A stretch of DNA of 64,000 nt from NCBI RefSeq assembly GCF_900143095.1, contig NZ_FRDA01000011.1, positions 82,343-146,342 of the forward strand, written 5' to 3'. Shown here piece by piece: positions 1-8,807 of this stretch; the stretch's first letter is position 1, and each line of letters begins with the position of its first letter. The stretch comes from Pseudomonas asturiensis. GTDB taxonomy: Bacteria; Pseudomonadota; Gammaproteobacteria; Pseudomonadales; Pseudomonadaceae. The position numbers and the translations under genes were made by a program. The notes under the pieces were generated by a model. It was not told the DNA's origin. It was given only the letters and a program-made list of their open reading frames with translations, and searched no databases.

Positions 1-58
1 GGTTGAAAACCGGTTCATCAGCCAGTCCCTCGACCGACCGGGCCACGATCGTGCTCAA
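1..58 (-). CDS. possible start of a gene downstream of kdpE (partial)
   Basis: After the kdpE stop, a frame stays open to the window edge on the minus strand. It could begin at a TTG (58-56) overlapping the kdpE stop, which would read MSTIVARSVEGLADEP. It could also begin at a GTG a few codons later. A separate frame has an ATG at 18 preceded by a purine-rich GAGGGA. There is too little sequence to identify a product, and it may simply be non-coding. Confidence 0.2.
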   Translation of the reverse strand, partial: MSTIVARSVEGLADEPVFN

Positions 59-747
59 TCCCTGCCCAGCAACCGGTACCCCACGCCCGCTTCAGTCAGG
101 ATGAACCTCGGCGCAGTGGGATCGTCGCCCAGTTTCTGGCGCAGGTGCCCGACGACGATGCGCAGGTAGTGGCTGTCTTCGGTGTGGGTCGGGCCCCAAA
201 TGTCCTTGAGCAGTTGCTGCTGGGTGATGACGCGTCCGGGGTGACGCGCCAGTTGCGCCAGCACCGCGTATTCCTTGCGGGTCAGGCTGACTTCGTTGCC
301 GTCCAGCAGCACGCGACGGTAGGCCAGGTCCACGGTCAGCGGGCCGAAGATCAGCGCGGATTCAGGTTTTTCACTGCCTGCAACCTGGCGCAGCAACGAC
401 CTGATCCTGGCCAGAAACTCCTGAATTCCGAAGGGCTTGGTCACATAATCGTTCGCGCCTGCATCCAGCGCCTGAACCTTCTGCGCTTCACTGGCACGCA
501 CCGACAGCACCAGCACCGGCACCGCCGACCATTCGCGAAACTCGCTCAGCACCTGCTGGCCGTCCATGTCCGGCAAGCCCAGGTCGAGCACCACCAGGTC
601 CGGTTTGTTCAACGCTGCCTGGGTCAGTCCCTCCGCGCCGGTGGCCGCCTCCAGCACCTTGTAGCCTTGCGACACGAGGCTGATGCGCAAAAACTTGCGG
701 ATCTGCGGCTCGTCGTCGATCACCAGAATGGTTGCCGTCTGACTCAT
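55..747 (-). CDS. kdpE: KdpE, response regulator of the Kdp potassium system
   Basis: A 230-residue OmpR-family regulator that activates kdpFABC when phosphorylated by KdpD. The N-terminal receiver domain (about 6-120) shows the acidic pair in VIDDEP, phospho-acceptor Asp55 in VVLDLGLPD and the conserved Lys in VTKPF. The C-terminal winged helix (about 135-228) ends in the usual HLRQKLGDDP...GVGYRLL pattern. The frame is open further upstream, but the ATG at 747 gives the normal family length and begins MSQTATILVIDDEP. It lies 55 bp after kdpD in the same orientation and is almost certainly co-transcribed with it. Assignment is firm from the sequence and the neighbours. Confidence 0.96.
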   Translation of the reverse strand: MSQTATILVIDDEPQIRKFLRISLVSQGYKVLEAATGAEGLTQAALNKPDLVVLDLGLPDMDGQQVLSEFREWSAVPVLVLSVRASEAQKVQALDAGANDYVTKPFGIQEFLARIRSLLRQVAGSEKPESALIFGPLTVDLAYRRVLLDGNEVSLTRKEYAVLAQLARHPGRVITQQQLLKDIWGPTHTEDSHYLRIVVGHLRQKLGDDPTAPRFILTEAGVGYRLLGRD

Positions 748-802
748 GAGTGCGCTGCCGTCGCAATACGGGGATGGAGCACAAGCATAACCCGGGATCG
801 AC

Positions 803-3478
803 TCAAGCCGACTCCTCCACTTCAGCATCCGGCTGAGTCTGCAGCGGCAGAAACAAGGTGATGCACGTGCCCAGGCCATCGATGCCTTCGTCCACGCTCA
901 ACCGCCCGCCATGTGCCCCGACCATGCCCTGACAGATCGCCAGCCCGAGGCCGGTGCCCTGCCCGCCCCGGTCGCCGCGTGCTGCGGTGTAGAACATGTC
1001 GAAAATCCTGGCGCGCTCATCCTCGGGAATACCCGGGCCTTCATCGCTGACAGAGAAAAACAGCTCGCTGTCGATCACGCCCGCCGCCACGTGCAAACGT
1101 CCCCCCGGCGGCGAGAAGCGCGCGGCGTTTTCCAGCACATTGACCAGCGCCTGCTCGATCAGCGCGGCATGCACGTACAGCAGCGGAAGCGCCTCGGCGA
1201 CCTGAGCGCTGACCTGCAACGGCGTCATGACCGCACGCAAACGATTGAGGGCGCTGCCGACGATGTCGGCGGGCGACACCCAGTCGCGGGCCAGTTTCAA
1301 TGCGCCGTGCCCCAGGCGGGTCATGTCCAGCAGGTTCTGGATATAACGGTCAAGACGCTCGGCTTCATCGCGCGTGCCCTCGAGCAGCTCACGGCGGTCC
1401 TGCAGCGGGATGGCCTCGCCCAGCGCCAGCAGGCTGTCGATGCTGCCGCGCATGGACGTCAGCGGCGTGCGCAGGTCGTGGGACACCGAAGCCAGCAAGG
1501 CGCTGCGTAGTTGTTCGGTTTCGCCGTGCAGACGAGCAGCCTCCAGCTCTTCGGCCAGTTGCGCTCGCGCCAGCGCCTGAGCCAACGGCTGGGTCAGCGC
1601 CGCCAGCAAGCGTCGATGCTGCGCCGTGAACGATTGACCTTTGCGCGCCGTGACGCCGAGCAACGCCAGCGGTCCTTCTTCGGCGGTGATCGGCCACCAC
1701 CACCATTGGCCCGACGGCAAGGTGCCGGTGCCGCTGCCCGCCGGTTGCTCATGCTGCCAGGCCCAGTCGGCGGCGGCGCGCTCGGCTTCCGTGAAGGTCA
1801 GCGGCCCGCCGGTTTCGACGGTCCAGCCGCCCTGCGTGTCGCGGTCCAGCAGGCAGAGCTTCAACTCCTTCCAGCCGCTGAAATGCTGTTCGGCCGCATG
1901 GAACACCGCTTTGCTGTCGGTGGCGGCCGTCATCTTGCGTGACAGGTCCAGCAATTCGCTGGTCTGTTCCTGAGTATCACGCAATGCCTGCAATTGCCGA
2001 CGCTGCCGCGCCGCCAGCTTGCCGGTCAGGGCGGACATGAGCAGGAAAAACAGCAGGGTCAGCACGTCCTCGTCGCGCTGGATACTGAGCGAGAAGTTGG
2101 GGGGAATGAACAGAAAGTCATACGCCAGAAACGACAGCCCCGCGCAGGCCAATGCTGGCCCCATGCTGCTGCGTACCGCCACCAGCAGCACGGCCGCGAG
2201 AAAGATCAATGAAATATTGGGCAACGCCAGCACGCCCGAGACACCCCACGCCACCAGACTGGCCAGCAGGGTCGCGATCAGCGCCAGGCCGTAGTCGAAC
2301 CACACCACCTCGCGCAGCGGCCGGGCGCGTGGAGGCTGATCAGGCTGTTGTTCGCTGTCGTCCAGCACGCAGACTTCCAGTCCGTGTCCTTCGCGCAGCA
2401 GCCTGGCGGCGACACCGCCCCCAAACAGACGCCGATGCCAATGCCGGTGCGACTGACCGACCAGCACCACGTTGGCCCGTCGTTCCACGGCATGCTGAAT
2501 CAGGGTCCTGGCCACTTCTCCGGCACGCAGGGGAACCACTTCACCGCCCAGCCGCTCGGCCAGTTGCTGGGCACCTTGCAGGCGTGCACGAGACTGTTCG
2601 TCCAGCGTCTGCCCGTCATCGACATGCACCGCGCTCCACGGCAAGTGGCGACGCTGCGCGACCCGGCTGGCATGGCGCACCAGACGCTCGGCCTGCGCAT
2701 CCCCGTCGATACCCACCAACAGACGACCGCGCACCGCCGGAGCGGCCTGCCCCAGCTGTCGATAACCCTGCGCCAGGTCGTTATCGACCTGGGTCGCAGC
2801 GGTCTGCATGGCCAGTTCGCGCAGCGCACTGAGGTTGGTGGGGGTGAAGAATGCATCGATGGCCGCCCGTGCCTGTTCCGGCACATAGACCTTGCCCTCG
2901 CGCAGCCGCTCCAGCAGTTCGCGGGGCGGCAGGTCGATCAGGATCAGGTCGAAGGCTTCCTGCAACACCCAGTCCGGCAACGTCTCGCGCACCTGAACGC
3001 CGGTGATACCGCGCACCTGATCGTTGAGGCTTTCCAAGTGCTGAACGTTGACGGTGGTATAGACGTCGATACCCGCAGCCAGCAACTCCTGAATGTCCTG
3101 CCAGCGCTTGGCGTGACGACTGCCGGGCGCGTTGCTGTGCGCCAGCTCATCGACCAGGACCAGGCTCGGCGCAGCCTTGAGCAAGGCGTCCAGGTCCATT
3201 TCTTCCAGCGTCATGCCACGGTATTCACTGCGCAACAGCGGCTGTTGCGGCAAGCCGTTGAGCAACGCTTCGGTTTCCGCGCGGCCGTGCGTTTCCACAA
3301 CGCCGGCCATGACGTTCACGCCCTGGCGCAACTGCTTGTGAGCGGCTTGCAGCATGGCGTAGGTCTTGCCCACACCCGGCGCTGCGCCCAGAAAAACCTT
3401 CAGCCGCCCTCGGCCGTCGCGGGGCAATTGAGCCAGTAATGCGTCTGCTCGACCGGAATCACTCACGTTGGGTATCAC
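803..3478 (-). CDS. kdpD: KdpD, osmo/potassium-sensing histidine kinase
   Basis: An 891-residue membrane sensor kinase that phosphorylates KdpE under potassium limitation. It has the full KdpD architecture. The N-terminal cytoplasmic KdpD domain has Walker A GAAPGVGKT (31-39) and a Walker B-like LVLVDELAHSN (about 106-116). A universal-stress-protein-like domain follows (about 250-375), then four membrane segments (about 395-490), a GAF-like region, and a HisKA domain with the phosphorylated His667 in SVSHDLRTPL. The HATPase ends the protein (DEGPGIPEDE, GTGLGLAIC). The length is normal for the family and no key residue is missing. It is separated from kdpC by 214 bp containing a REP palindrome, so kdpDE may have its own promoter or depend on read-through. 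Confidence 0.97.
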   Translation of the reverse strand: MIPNVSDSGRADALLAQLPRDGRGRLKVFLGAAPGVGKTYAMLQAAHKQLRQGVNVMAGVVETHGRAETEALLNGLPQQPLLRSEYRGMTLEEMDLDALLKAAPSLVLVDELAHSNAPGSRHAKRWQDIQELLAAGIDVYTTVNVQHLESLNDQVRGITGVQVRETLPDWVLQEAFDLILIDLPPRELLERLREGKVYVPEQARAAIDAFFTPTNLSALRELAMQTAATQVDNDLAQGYRQLGQAAPAVRGRLLVGIDGDAQAERLVRHASRVAQRRHLPWSAVHVDDGQTLDEQSRARLQGAQQLAERLGGEVVPLRAGEVARTLIQHAVERRANVVLVGQSHRHWHRRLFGGGVAARLLREGHGLEVCVLDDSEQQPDQPPRARPLREVVWFDYGLALIATLLASLVAWGVSGVLALPNISLIFLAAVLLVAVRSSMGPALACAGLSFLAYDFLFIPPNFSLSIQRDEDVLTLLFFLLMSALTGKLAARQRRQLQALRDTQEQTSELLDLSRKMTAATDSKAVFHAAEQHFSGWKELKLCLLDRDTQGGWTVETGGPLTFTEAERAAADWAWQHEQPAGSGTGTLPSGQWWWWPITAEEGPLALLGVTARKGQSFTAQHRRLLAALTQPLAQALARAQLAEELEAARLHGETEQLRSALLASVSHDLRTPLTSMRGSIDSLLALGEAIPLQDRRELLEGTRDEAERLDRYIQNLLDMTRLGHGALKLARDWVSPADIVGSALNRLRAVMTPLQVSAQVAEALPLLYVHAALIEQALVNVLENAARFSPPGGRLHVAAGVIDSELFFSVSDEGPGIPEDERARIFDMFYTAARGDRGGQGTGLGLAICQGMVGAHGGRLSVDEGIDGLGTCITLFLPLQTQPDAEVEESA

Positions 3479-3576
3479 TCTCTTTCGGTGTGGCCAGGGC
3501 GCCGGTTGACTATCATGACGGCCGGAAAAATGTCGTGCTCTCTGACACTGCGCGGCTTAACAGTAGACACATGACC

Positions 3577-3662
3577 GTGGGAGGCGGCTTGCCGGCGATC
3601 AAGCCGGCATGGTGAGTCAGACGAACCGTGTCATCGCTCATCGCCGGCAAGCCGCCTCCCAC
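3577..3662. repeat. REP-type inverted pair between kdpC and kdpD
   Basis: A 23-nt sequence starting GTGGGAGGCGGCTTGCCGG (3577-3599) is repeated as a perfect inverted copy at 3640-3662, with a 40-nt spacer. The pair can form a long hairpin. This is the layout of Pseudomonas repetitive extragenic palindromes. Related 23-mers occur at 57508 and 63597. Here it lies inside the kdp locus and could attenuate transcription from kdpFABC into kdpDE or protect the upstream mRNA. Confidence 0.85.
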
Positions 3663-3692
3663 AGTACGCGGCGCGCATTATGTCAGCGAATG

Positions 3693-4265
3693 TTACAGCT
3701 GCGCGTTGCGTTGTGCAGACGGTAACTGATTCAGGCCCATATTCAAGGTCAATACGTTGACCACAGGCGGGCCGATCAACGGGCGTTGTGTGTTGGCGTC
3801 TATCAACGCCTGAACCTTACCCAGAGGCAACTGCCGTGCGCTGGCCACGCGCGCCGCCTGCCAGGCTGCGGCTTCGGGCGACAGGTGCGGATCAAGACCG
3901 CTGCCGGAGGTGGTCAGCAACGCCAGTGGCACCGGTCCCTGGCCTGGCACGGCCAGTTTGGCGGCATCGTCGGTGACACGGCTGACCAGCGCCGGGTTGC
4001 TGGGGGCAAAGTTGCTGGCACCACTGGCCACGGTCGCGAAAGCACCGGCCGAAGGACGCGGCTGGAACCACTCATCACCGGTAAACGCCTGGGCGATCAG
4101 TTCCGATCCGCGCACCTTGCCGTCCTTGTCATACAGCAGGCTGCCATTGGCCTGCGCCGGGAATGCCACTTGCGCGACTCCAGTCACCACCAGCGGATAG
4201 GCCACACCGGTGATCAGGCTCATCAACACGATCAGGCTCAGGGCCGGACGCAATACATTCGACAT
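3693..4265 (-). CDS. kdpC: KdpC, assembly/chaperone subunit of the K+-transporting ATPase
   Basis: A 190-residue subunit of the KdpFABC inner-membrane complex. KdpC binds KdpA/KdpB and raises the affinity for ATP. A single N-terminal membrane helix (about 8-30, LSLIVLMSLITGVAYPLVVTG) is followed by a periplasmic domain with the family patterns GSELIAQAF, FQPRPSAG and SGLDPHLSPEAA. The ATG at 4265 (MSNVLRPAL) is chosen because a GAGG ribosome site lies about 9 nt upstream. Upstream in-frame starts are non-ATG or would cover that site. It follows kdpB by about 60 bp in the same operon. Confidence 0.95.
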   Translation of the reverse strand: MSNVLRPALSLIVLMSLITGVAYPLVVTGVAQVAFPAQANGSLLYDKDGKVRGSELIAQAFTGDEWFQPRPSAGAFATVASGASNFAPSNPALVSRVTDDAAKLAVPGQGPVPLALLTTSGSGLDPHLSPEAAAWQAARVASARQLPLGKVQALIDANTQRPLIGPPVVNVLTLNMGLNQLPSAQRNAQL

Positions 4266-4325
4266 CTTGCACATCCTCAATCAGGTGAAGCTGCACACCG
4301 ACCGGCGTGCAGCTCAGGGCTCAAC

Positions 4326-6392
4326 TCAAACCAGGCCAAGTACGACCAGCAGCATGTCAATCAGCTTGATCCCTACGAACGGTACGAAGATGCCGCCCAC
4401 GCCGTAGATCAACAGGTTGCGACGCAGCAGGTGCGCCGCGCTGGCCGCCTGAACACGCACGCCACGCAGGGCCAGTGGAATCAGCACCACGATGATCAGG
4501 GCGTTAAAGATGATCGCCGACAGAATCGCGCTCTGCGGGCTGGCCAGTTGCATGACGTTGAGCACGCCCAGTTGCGGGTAGATCGCAGCGAACAATGCGG
4601 GCAGTACCGCGAAGTACTTGGCCACGTCATTGGCGATGGAGAACGTGGTCAGCGCGCCGCGTGTCACCAGCAACTGTTTGCCGATGTGCACCACGTCCAG
4701 CAGCTTGGTGGGGTCGCTGTCCAGATCAACCATGTTGGCCGCTTCACGAGCGGCCTGCGTACCGTCGTTCATCGCCATACCGACGTCAGCCTGCGCCAGT
4801 GCCGGGGCGTCGTTGGCGCCATCGCCGCACATGGCGACCAGACGACCTTCGCCCTGCTCCTGACGAATCCGCTCCAGTTTCTTCTCGGGTGTGGCTTCAG
4901 CCAGCACATCATCCACGCCCGCCTCTGCGGCAATCGCCGCTGCCGTGAGCGGGTTGTCGCCCGTCACCATGACCGTGCGGATACCCAGCTTGCGCAGTTC
5001 TTCGAAACGCTCGCGAATACCCGGCTTGACCACGTCCTTGAGGTGAATCGCGCCCAGCAGGCGACCGTTGGCGCACACCAGCAGCGGCGTACCGCCGGTC
5101 TTGGCGATCTTGTCGACTTCACGGGCCAGGGCAGCAGGCAAATCGCTGCGTTGCAGGTTGATGAATGCCAGCAGCGAGTCCACCGCGCCCTTGCGGTACA
5201 CATGGCCTTGATAATCGACGCCGGACAAGCGGGTGTCGGCGCTGAACGGCACGGCAGTCACTGAACCCAGTGTCGGTTCGTTCATCGGGTGCAGGTTGCG
5301 CAGGAACTCGACGATGGATTTGCCTTCGGCGGTGTCGTCGGCCAGCGAAGCCAGCAAGGCACCCTCGCCCAACTCTTTGGGTGTCACGCCGGGGGCTGCA
5401 TAGACAGCGGCGCAACGACGGTTGCCGAACGTGATGGTGCCGGTCTTGTCGAGCAGCAACACGTGCACGTCACCCGCCGCTTCCACGGCGCGACCGGACT
5501 TGGCGATCACATTGAGGCGCACCAGCCGGTCCATACCGGCGATACCGATGGCCGACAACAGGCCACCGATGGTGGTCGGAATCAACGTCACCAGCAGCGC
5601 GACCAGAAACACCAGCGGCAGGCTGCCACCGGCGAAGTGGGCGAACGGCTGCAGGGTGATGACCACCAGCAGGAAGATCAGGGTCAGGCCGATCAGCAGG
5701 ATATCCAGCGCCACTTCGTTCGGGGTTTTCTGACGTTTGGCACCTTCCACCAGCGCGATCATGCGGTCCAGGGTCGACTCGCCGGGGTTGGCGCTGATGC
5801 GCACCAGCAGCCAGTCGGACACCAGTCGCGTGTTGCCGGTGACGGCCGAGCGGTCGCCGCCGGACTCACGAATCACCGGCGCGGATTCACCGGTAATCGC
5901 CGCTTCGTTGACCGCTGCGATGCCTTCGATGACCTCGCCGTCGCCGGGAATCATCTCACCGGCTTCGACGCGCACCACATCGCCCTTGCGCAATTCGCTG
6001 GCGTTGATCGTGCGCAGGCTGCCGTTCTCGTCGCGGATGCGCGCCTTGAGTCCTTCGCTGCCGGCCTTGAGGCTGTCGGCCCGGGCCTTGCCACGACCCT
6101 CGGCCAGCGCTTCGGCGAAGTTGGCGAACAGCACGGTGAACCATAGCCACAGCGCGATCTGTACCGCGACCGAGGTCGATACCTGCGTGTCAGGAATAAA
6201 GCACAGCACCGTGGTGAGGATGGCGGTCAGTTCCACCACCAGCATCACCGGCGAACGCTTGAGCAGACGCGGGTCCAGCTTGACGAAGGCCTGCACCAGC
6301 GCCGGACGCCACAGGGCCGCAATACCGGTTTTGGCGGTTGTTTGGGCGGCTTGGGATTGCGCCTGTTTGGCAGAAGAAATAGGCATATTCAT
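4326..6392 (-). CDS. kdpB: KdpB, P-type ATPase catalytic subunit
   Basis: A 688-residue P-type ATPase subunit that powers potassium import through KdpA. The actuator-domain TGES motif is at about 168-171, the phosphorylated Asp315 lies in DKTGTI, and the hinge appears as MVTGDNPLTA with CGDGANDAPALAQ further on. Membrane helices flank these (about 47-95, 230-275, and three near the C-terminus). Length and motifs are normal for KdpB. The ATG at 6392 has GAGGAA just upstream, and a second ATG two codons later is also possible. It begins 10 bp after kdpA ends, which supports translational coupling within kdpFABC. Confidence 0.97.
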   Translation of the reverse strand: MNMPISSAKQAQSQAAQTTAKTGIAALWRPALVQAFVKLDPRLLKRSPVMLVVELTAILTTVLCFIPDTQVSTSVAVQIALWLWFTVLFANFAEALAEGRGKARADSLKAGSEGLKARIRDENGSLRTINASELRKGDVVRVEAGEMIPGDGEVIEGIAAVNEAAITGESAPVIRESGGDRSAVTGNTRLVSDWLLVRISANPGESTLDRMIALVEGAKRQKTPNEVALDILLIGLTLIFLLVVITLQPFAHFAGGSLPLVFLVALLVTLIPTTIGGLLSAIGIAGMDRLVRLNVIAKSGRAVEAAGDVHVLLLDKTGTITFGNRRCAAVYAAPGVTPKELGEGALLASLADDTAEGKSIVEFLRNLHPMNEPTLGSVTAVPFSADTRLSGVDYQGHVYRKGAVDSLLAFINLQRSDLPAALAREVDKIAKTGGTPLLVCANGRLLGAIHLKDVVKPGIRERFEELRKLGIRTVMVTGDNPLTAAAIAAEAGVDDVLAEATPEKKLERIRQEQGEGRLVAMCGDGANDAPALAQADVGMAMNDGTQAAREAANMVDLDSDPTKLLDVVHIGKQLLVTRGALTTFSIANDVAKYFAVLPALFAAIYPQLGVLNVMQLASPQSAILSAIIFNALIIVVLIPLALRGVRVQAASAAHLLRRNLLIYGVGGIFVPFVGIKLIDMLLVVLGLV

Positions 6393-6402
6393 GTTTGGTT
6401 CC

Positions 6403-8097
6403 TCAGAAACCCAGGCTCAAGTGTTCGGCAATCGGACCCAGTGCCAGGGTTGGCAGGAAGGTCAGGCCACCGACCAGCAGAATGGTCACGGTCAGCAGGG
6501 TGACAAACAGCAGGCCGTGAGTCGGGAAGCTGTTCTGGCCCTGCGGCACGCTCTTCTTCATCGCCAGGCTGCCGGCCAGTGCAAGAACCGGCAGGATGTA
6601 GCCGAACCGACCGATGAAAATCGCCAGGCTGAGCATCAGGTTATGAAACACGGTATTGGCACTGAAACCGCCAAACGCCGAGCCGTTGTTGGCCGTGGCC
6701 GAGGTGTAGGCATAGAGCAACTGACTGAAACCGTGCGGGCCGGGGTTGCTGATTGCACCCGCAGGCCCCGGCAGGCTGGCAGCGATGGCGCCCAGCACCA
6801 GCACGCCGACCGGCATCACCAAGAGTGTCGCGACCAGCAGCCGGACTTCCTGCGCCTGCAGCTTCTTGCCCAGATATTCCGGCGTACGCCCGATCATCAG
6901 GCCTGCCAGAAACACCGCGATCAGCACGTTCAGCAGCATGCCGTTGAGGCCGACACCGACGCCGCCGAAGATCACTTCACCGACCATCATATTGACCAGC
7001 GCGACCATGCCCGTCAGCGGGTTGAGGCTGTCATGCATGCCATTGACCGAACCGTTGGACGCCGCTGTGGTTGCCACCGACCAGAGCACTGTGCCAGTGG
7101 TGCCGAAACGGGTTTCCTTGCCTTCCAGCGGCGCAGTCTGTTCAACACCTGCCAGGTTCAGCGCCGGGTTGGGCTGGTATTCGGCCCACAGCGACACCGC
7201 GCCGCCAATCAGTAGCAACGCCAGCATGCAACCGAGAATCGCGCGGCTCTGGCGCATGTCCTTGACGTAATGACCGAAGGTGAACACCAGCGCAGCCGGG
7301 ATCAGCAGGATCGAGACCAGTTCGAACAGATTGCTCCAGGCCGTCGGGTTTTCGAACGGGTGCGCCGAGTTGACACCGAAGAAGCCACCGCCGTTAGTGC
7401 CCAACTGTTTGATTGCGATCTGACTCGCAGCAGGTCCCATCGGCAAACTCTGGTCGGCGCCTTGCAACGTCAACGCGTCGATGTAATGCGCAAAGCTTTG
7501 CGGCACGCCCTGCCAGACCAGAAATACCGCCAGCACGATGCTGACCGGCAGCAGGCCGTACAGCGTGGCGCGGGTCATGTCGGCCCAGAAATTGCCCAGG
7601 CTGTTGGAAGAACGACGGCTGATGCCTCGGCACAACGCGACCAGCACGGCCAGACCGGTGGCGGCGCTGACGAAGTTCTGCACAGTCAGACCCACCATCT
7701 GGCTCAGGTAGCTGAGCGACGCTTCCCCACTGTAGGCCTGCCAGTTGGTGTTGGTGACAAAACTCATGGTGGTGTTGAACGCCAGCGACCACTCCATGCC
7801 CGGCAACTGCTGCGGGTTGAGCGGCAGCACGCCCTGCAACAGCAGGATCGCGAACAGCACAACAAAGCCTGCCAGATTGAACGCCAGCAAGGCCCAGGCG
7901 TACTGTTTCCAGGACTGCTCCACCTGTGGATCGACGCCGGATATCCGGTAACAGGCCCGCTCTACAGGCCCCAGTACCGGGCTGAGCCAGGTTCGCTCGC
8001 CTTCCATCACCCGATAATAGAAACGCCCAAGCCAGGGTGCAGGCAACAGCAGCAGCACCAGAAAGGCCAGGATCAACAGATAGTCATAACTGTGCAT
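6403..8097 (-). CDS. kdpA: KdpA, potassium-translocating subunit
   Basis: A 564-residue polytopic membrane protein that forms the potassium channel-like part of KdpFABC. It has about ten hydrophobic segments. The quasi-repeated selectivity-filter regions are visible, including TNTNWQAYSGE (about residue 115), LGTNGGGFFGVNSAHPFENP (about 231-250), the TTAASNGSVNGMHDSLNPL stretch (about 345-363) and a final TSATANNGSAFGG segment. The ATG at 8097 begins MHSYDYLLILAF. The gene lies between kdpF and kdpB with only short gaps. Confidence 0.97.
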   Translation of the reverse strand: MHSYDYLLILAFLVLLLLPAPWLGRFYYRVMEGERTWLSPVLGPVERACYRISGVDPQVEQSWKQYAWALLAFNLAGFVVLFAILLLQGVLPLNPQQLPGMEWSLAFNTTMSFVTNTNWQAYSGEASLSYLSQMVGLTVQNFVSAATGLAVLVALCRGISRRSSNSLGNFWADMTRATLYGLLPVSIVLAVFLVWQGVPQSFAHYIDALTLQGADQSLPMGPAASQIAIKQLGTNGGGFFGVNSAHPFENPTAWSNLFELVSILLIPAALVFTFGHYVKDMRQSRAILGCMLALLLIGGAVSLWAEYQPNPALNLAGVEQTAPLEGKETRFGTTGTVLWSVATTAASNGSVNGMHDSLNPLTGMVALVNMMVGEVIFGGVGVGLNGMLLNVLIAVFLAGLMIGRTPEYLGKKLQAQEVRLLVATLLVMPVGVLVLGAIAASLPGPAGAISNPGPHGFSQLLYAYTSATANNGSAFGGFSANTVFHNLMLSLAIFIGRFGYILPVLALAGSLAMKKSVPQGQNSFPTHGLLFVTLLTVTILLVGGLTFLPTLALGPIAEHLSLGF

Positions 8098-8105
8098 GGC
8101 CGCTC

Positions 8106-8195
8106 CTAGTTCTGGTCGGCGCGCAGCAGCGCCACCAACAGATAGATGAACAGCCCGACTCCCATCAACAGAGAGATACCATCCATAACGCTCAT
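8106..8195 (-). CDS. kdpF: KdpF, small stabilising subunit of the Kdp ATPase
   Basis: A 29-codon gene starting ATG at 8195 (MSVMDGISLLMGVG...) and ending TAG at 8106-8108. The product is essentially one membrane helix (ISLLMGVGLFIYLLVALL) with a short basic/polar tail (RADQN), as known for KdpF, the lipid-like stabiliser of the KdpABC complex. A GGGGAAA ribosome site sits about 5 nt before the ATG. It ends 8 bp before kdpA, in the usual kdpF-A-B-C order, so size, hydrophobicity and position agree. Confidence 0.9.
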   Translation of the reverse strand: MSVMDGISLLMGVGLFIYLLVALLRADQN

Positions 8196-8297
8196 TGCAA
8201 TTTCCCCATGATCAGGCCACGTCGATTAGCGCGATGGCCGCGTAATGGCATTGTCAGGATCAAGGGTGTAAAGGAACGAGAGCAGGGCCGGCTCTGT

Positions 8298-8317
8298 GGC
8301 GTAAAAAAGCCGTAAAG
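8298..8317 (-). promoter_or_regulatory. candidate KdpE operator upstream of kdpF
   Basis: Read on the minus strand, this site holds TTTACGGCTTTTTTACGCC. Two TTTACG half-sites start 11 bp apart, about one helical turn, as direct repeats. It lies about 100 bp upstream of the kdpF start. From memory, the E. coli KdpE site is a T-rich sequence of very similar form (TTTATAC followed by a T run and ACACC). The role is inferred from position and similarity. No convincing -35/-10 pair was assigned. Confidence 0.45.
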
Positions 8318-8420
8318 ATCGCGTTTTCTCTGGGGCCGGACTGCGATTTCTGACAGGTTTCAGCCCGCGAGCGAGGCGTTATGGTGGCGATGTACAAAAC
8401 TGGACAAGGAGAAGTCCGCA

Positions 8421-8699
8421 ATGAACCCTCAAAACTACAGTCGCAACGACGCAGCCGACGCTGTGAATCCTTCGCCGCTGAACACGACAGCGACACGGGT
8501 CGTTCTGACGCCCAAAGAGCAGGAAGTCATGCACTGGATTGCGCTGGGTAAATCCGCGTGGGAGATTTCCCGGATTCAAGGCCGCAGCGAAGCGGTGGTG
8601 AATTTTCATGCCTGCAACATTCGCCGCAAATTCGGCGTCAGCTCAATGCGCGCAGCGCTCGTCATGGCGCTCGACCAGGGAGGCGTATTCTCGAGATAG
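8421..8699 (+). CDS. orphan LuxR/GerE-type HTH regulator
   Basis: A 92-residue protein that is little more than a LuxR-type DNA-binding domain. After a polar N-terminus (1-28), residues about 29-88 (LTPKEQEVMHWIALGKSAWEISRI...NFHACNIRRKFGVSSM) match the four-helix GerE fold. There is no autoinducer or receiver domain, so it probably acts as a stand-alone regulator. The usual TVK(N/T)H before the recognition helix reads AVVNFH here. An AAGGAG ribosome site is 10 nt upstream of the ATG. It is divergent from kdpFABC and shares that promoter region, which suggests a possible link to kdp control, but the sequence alone gives no target. Confidence 0.85.
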   Translation: MNPQNYSRNDAADAVNPSPLNTTATRVVLTPKEQEVMHWIALGKSAWEISRIQGRSEAVVNFHACNIRRKFGVSSMRAALVMALDQGGVFSR

Positions 8700-8751
8700 C
8701 CGTTGACTGCAACGGCGGTTTTCGCAGCATCGCTCATCAAGACGGATCAGG

Positions 8752-8781
8752 CCGGGCATGAACAGGAGTATCCATGCCCGG
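8752..8781. terminator. short palindrome between the LuxR-type gene and the Rhs gene
   Basis: CCGGGCATG (8752-8760) and its exact inverse CATGCCCGG (8773-8781) can form a 9-bp stem with a 12-nt loop. It sits between the 3' ends of two convergent genes, so a shared transcription stop is plausible. There is no clear T run on either strand. Confidence 0.45.
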
Positions 8782-8807
8782 TCTGCGAAAGCGCTTCAAC
8801 GCTCGGT

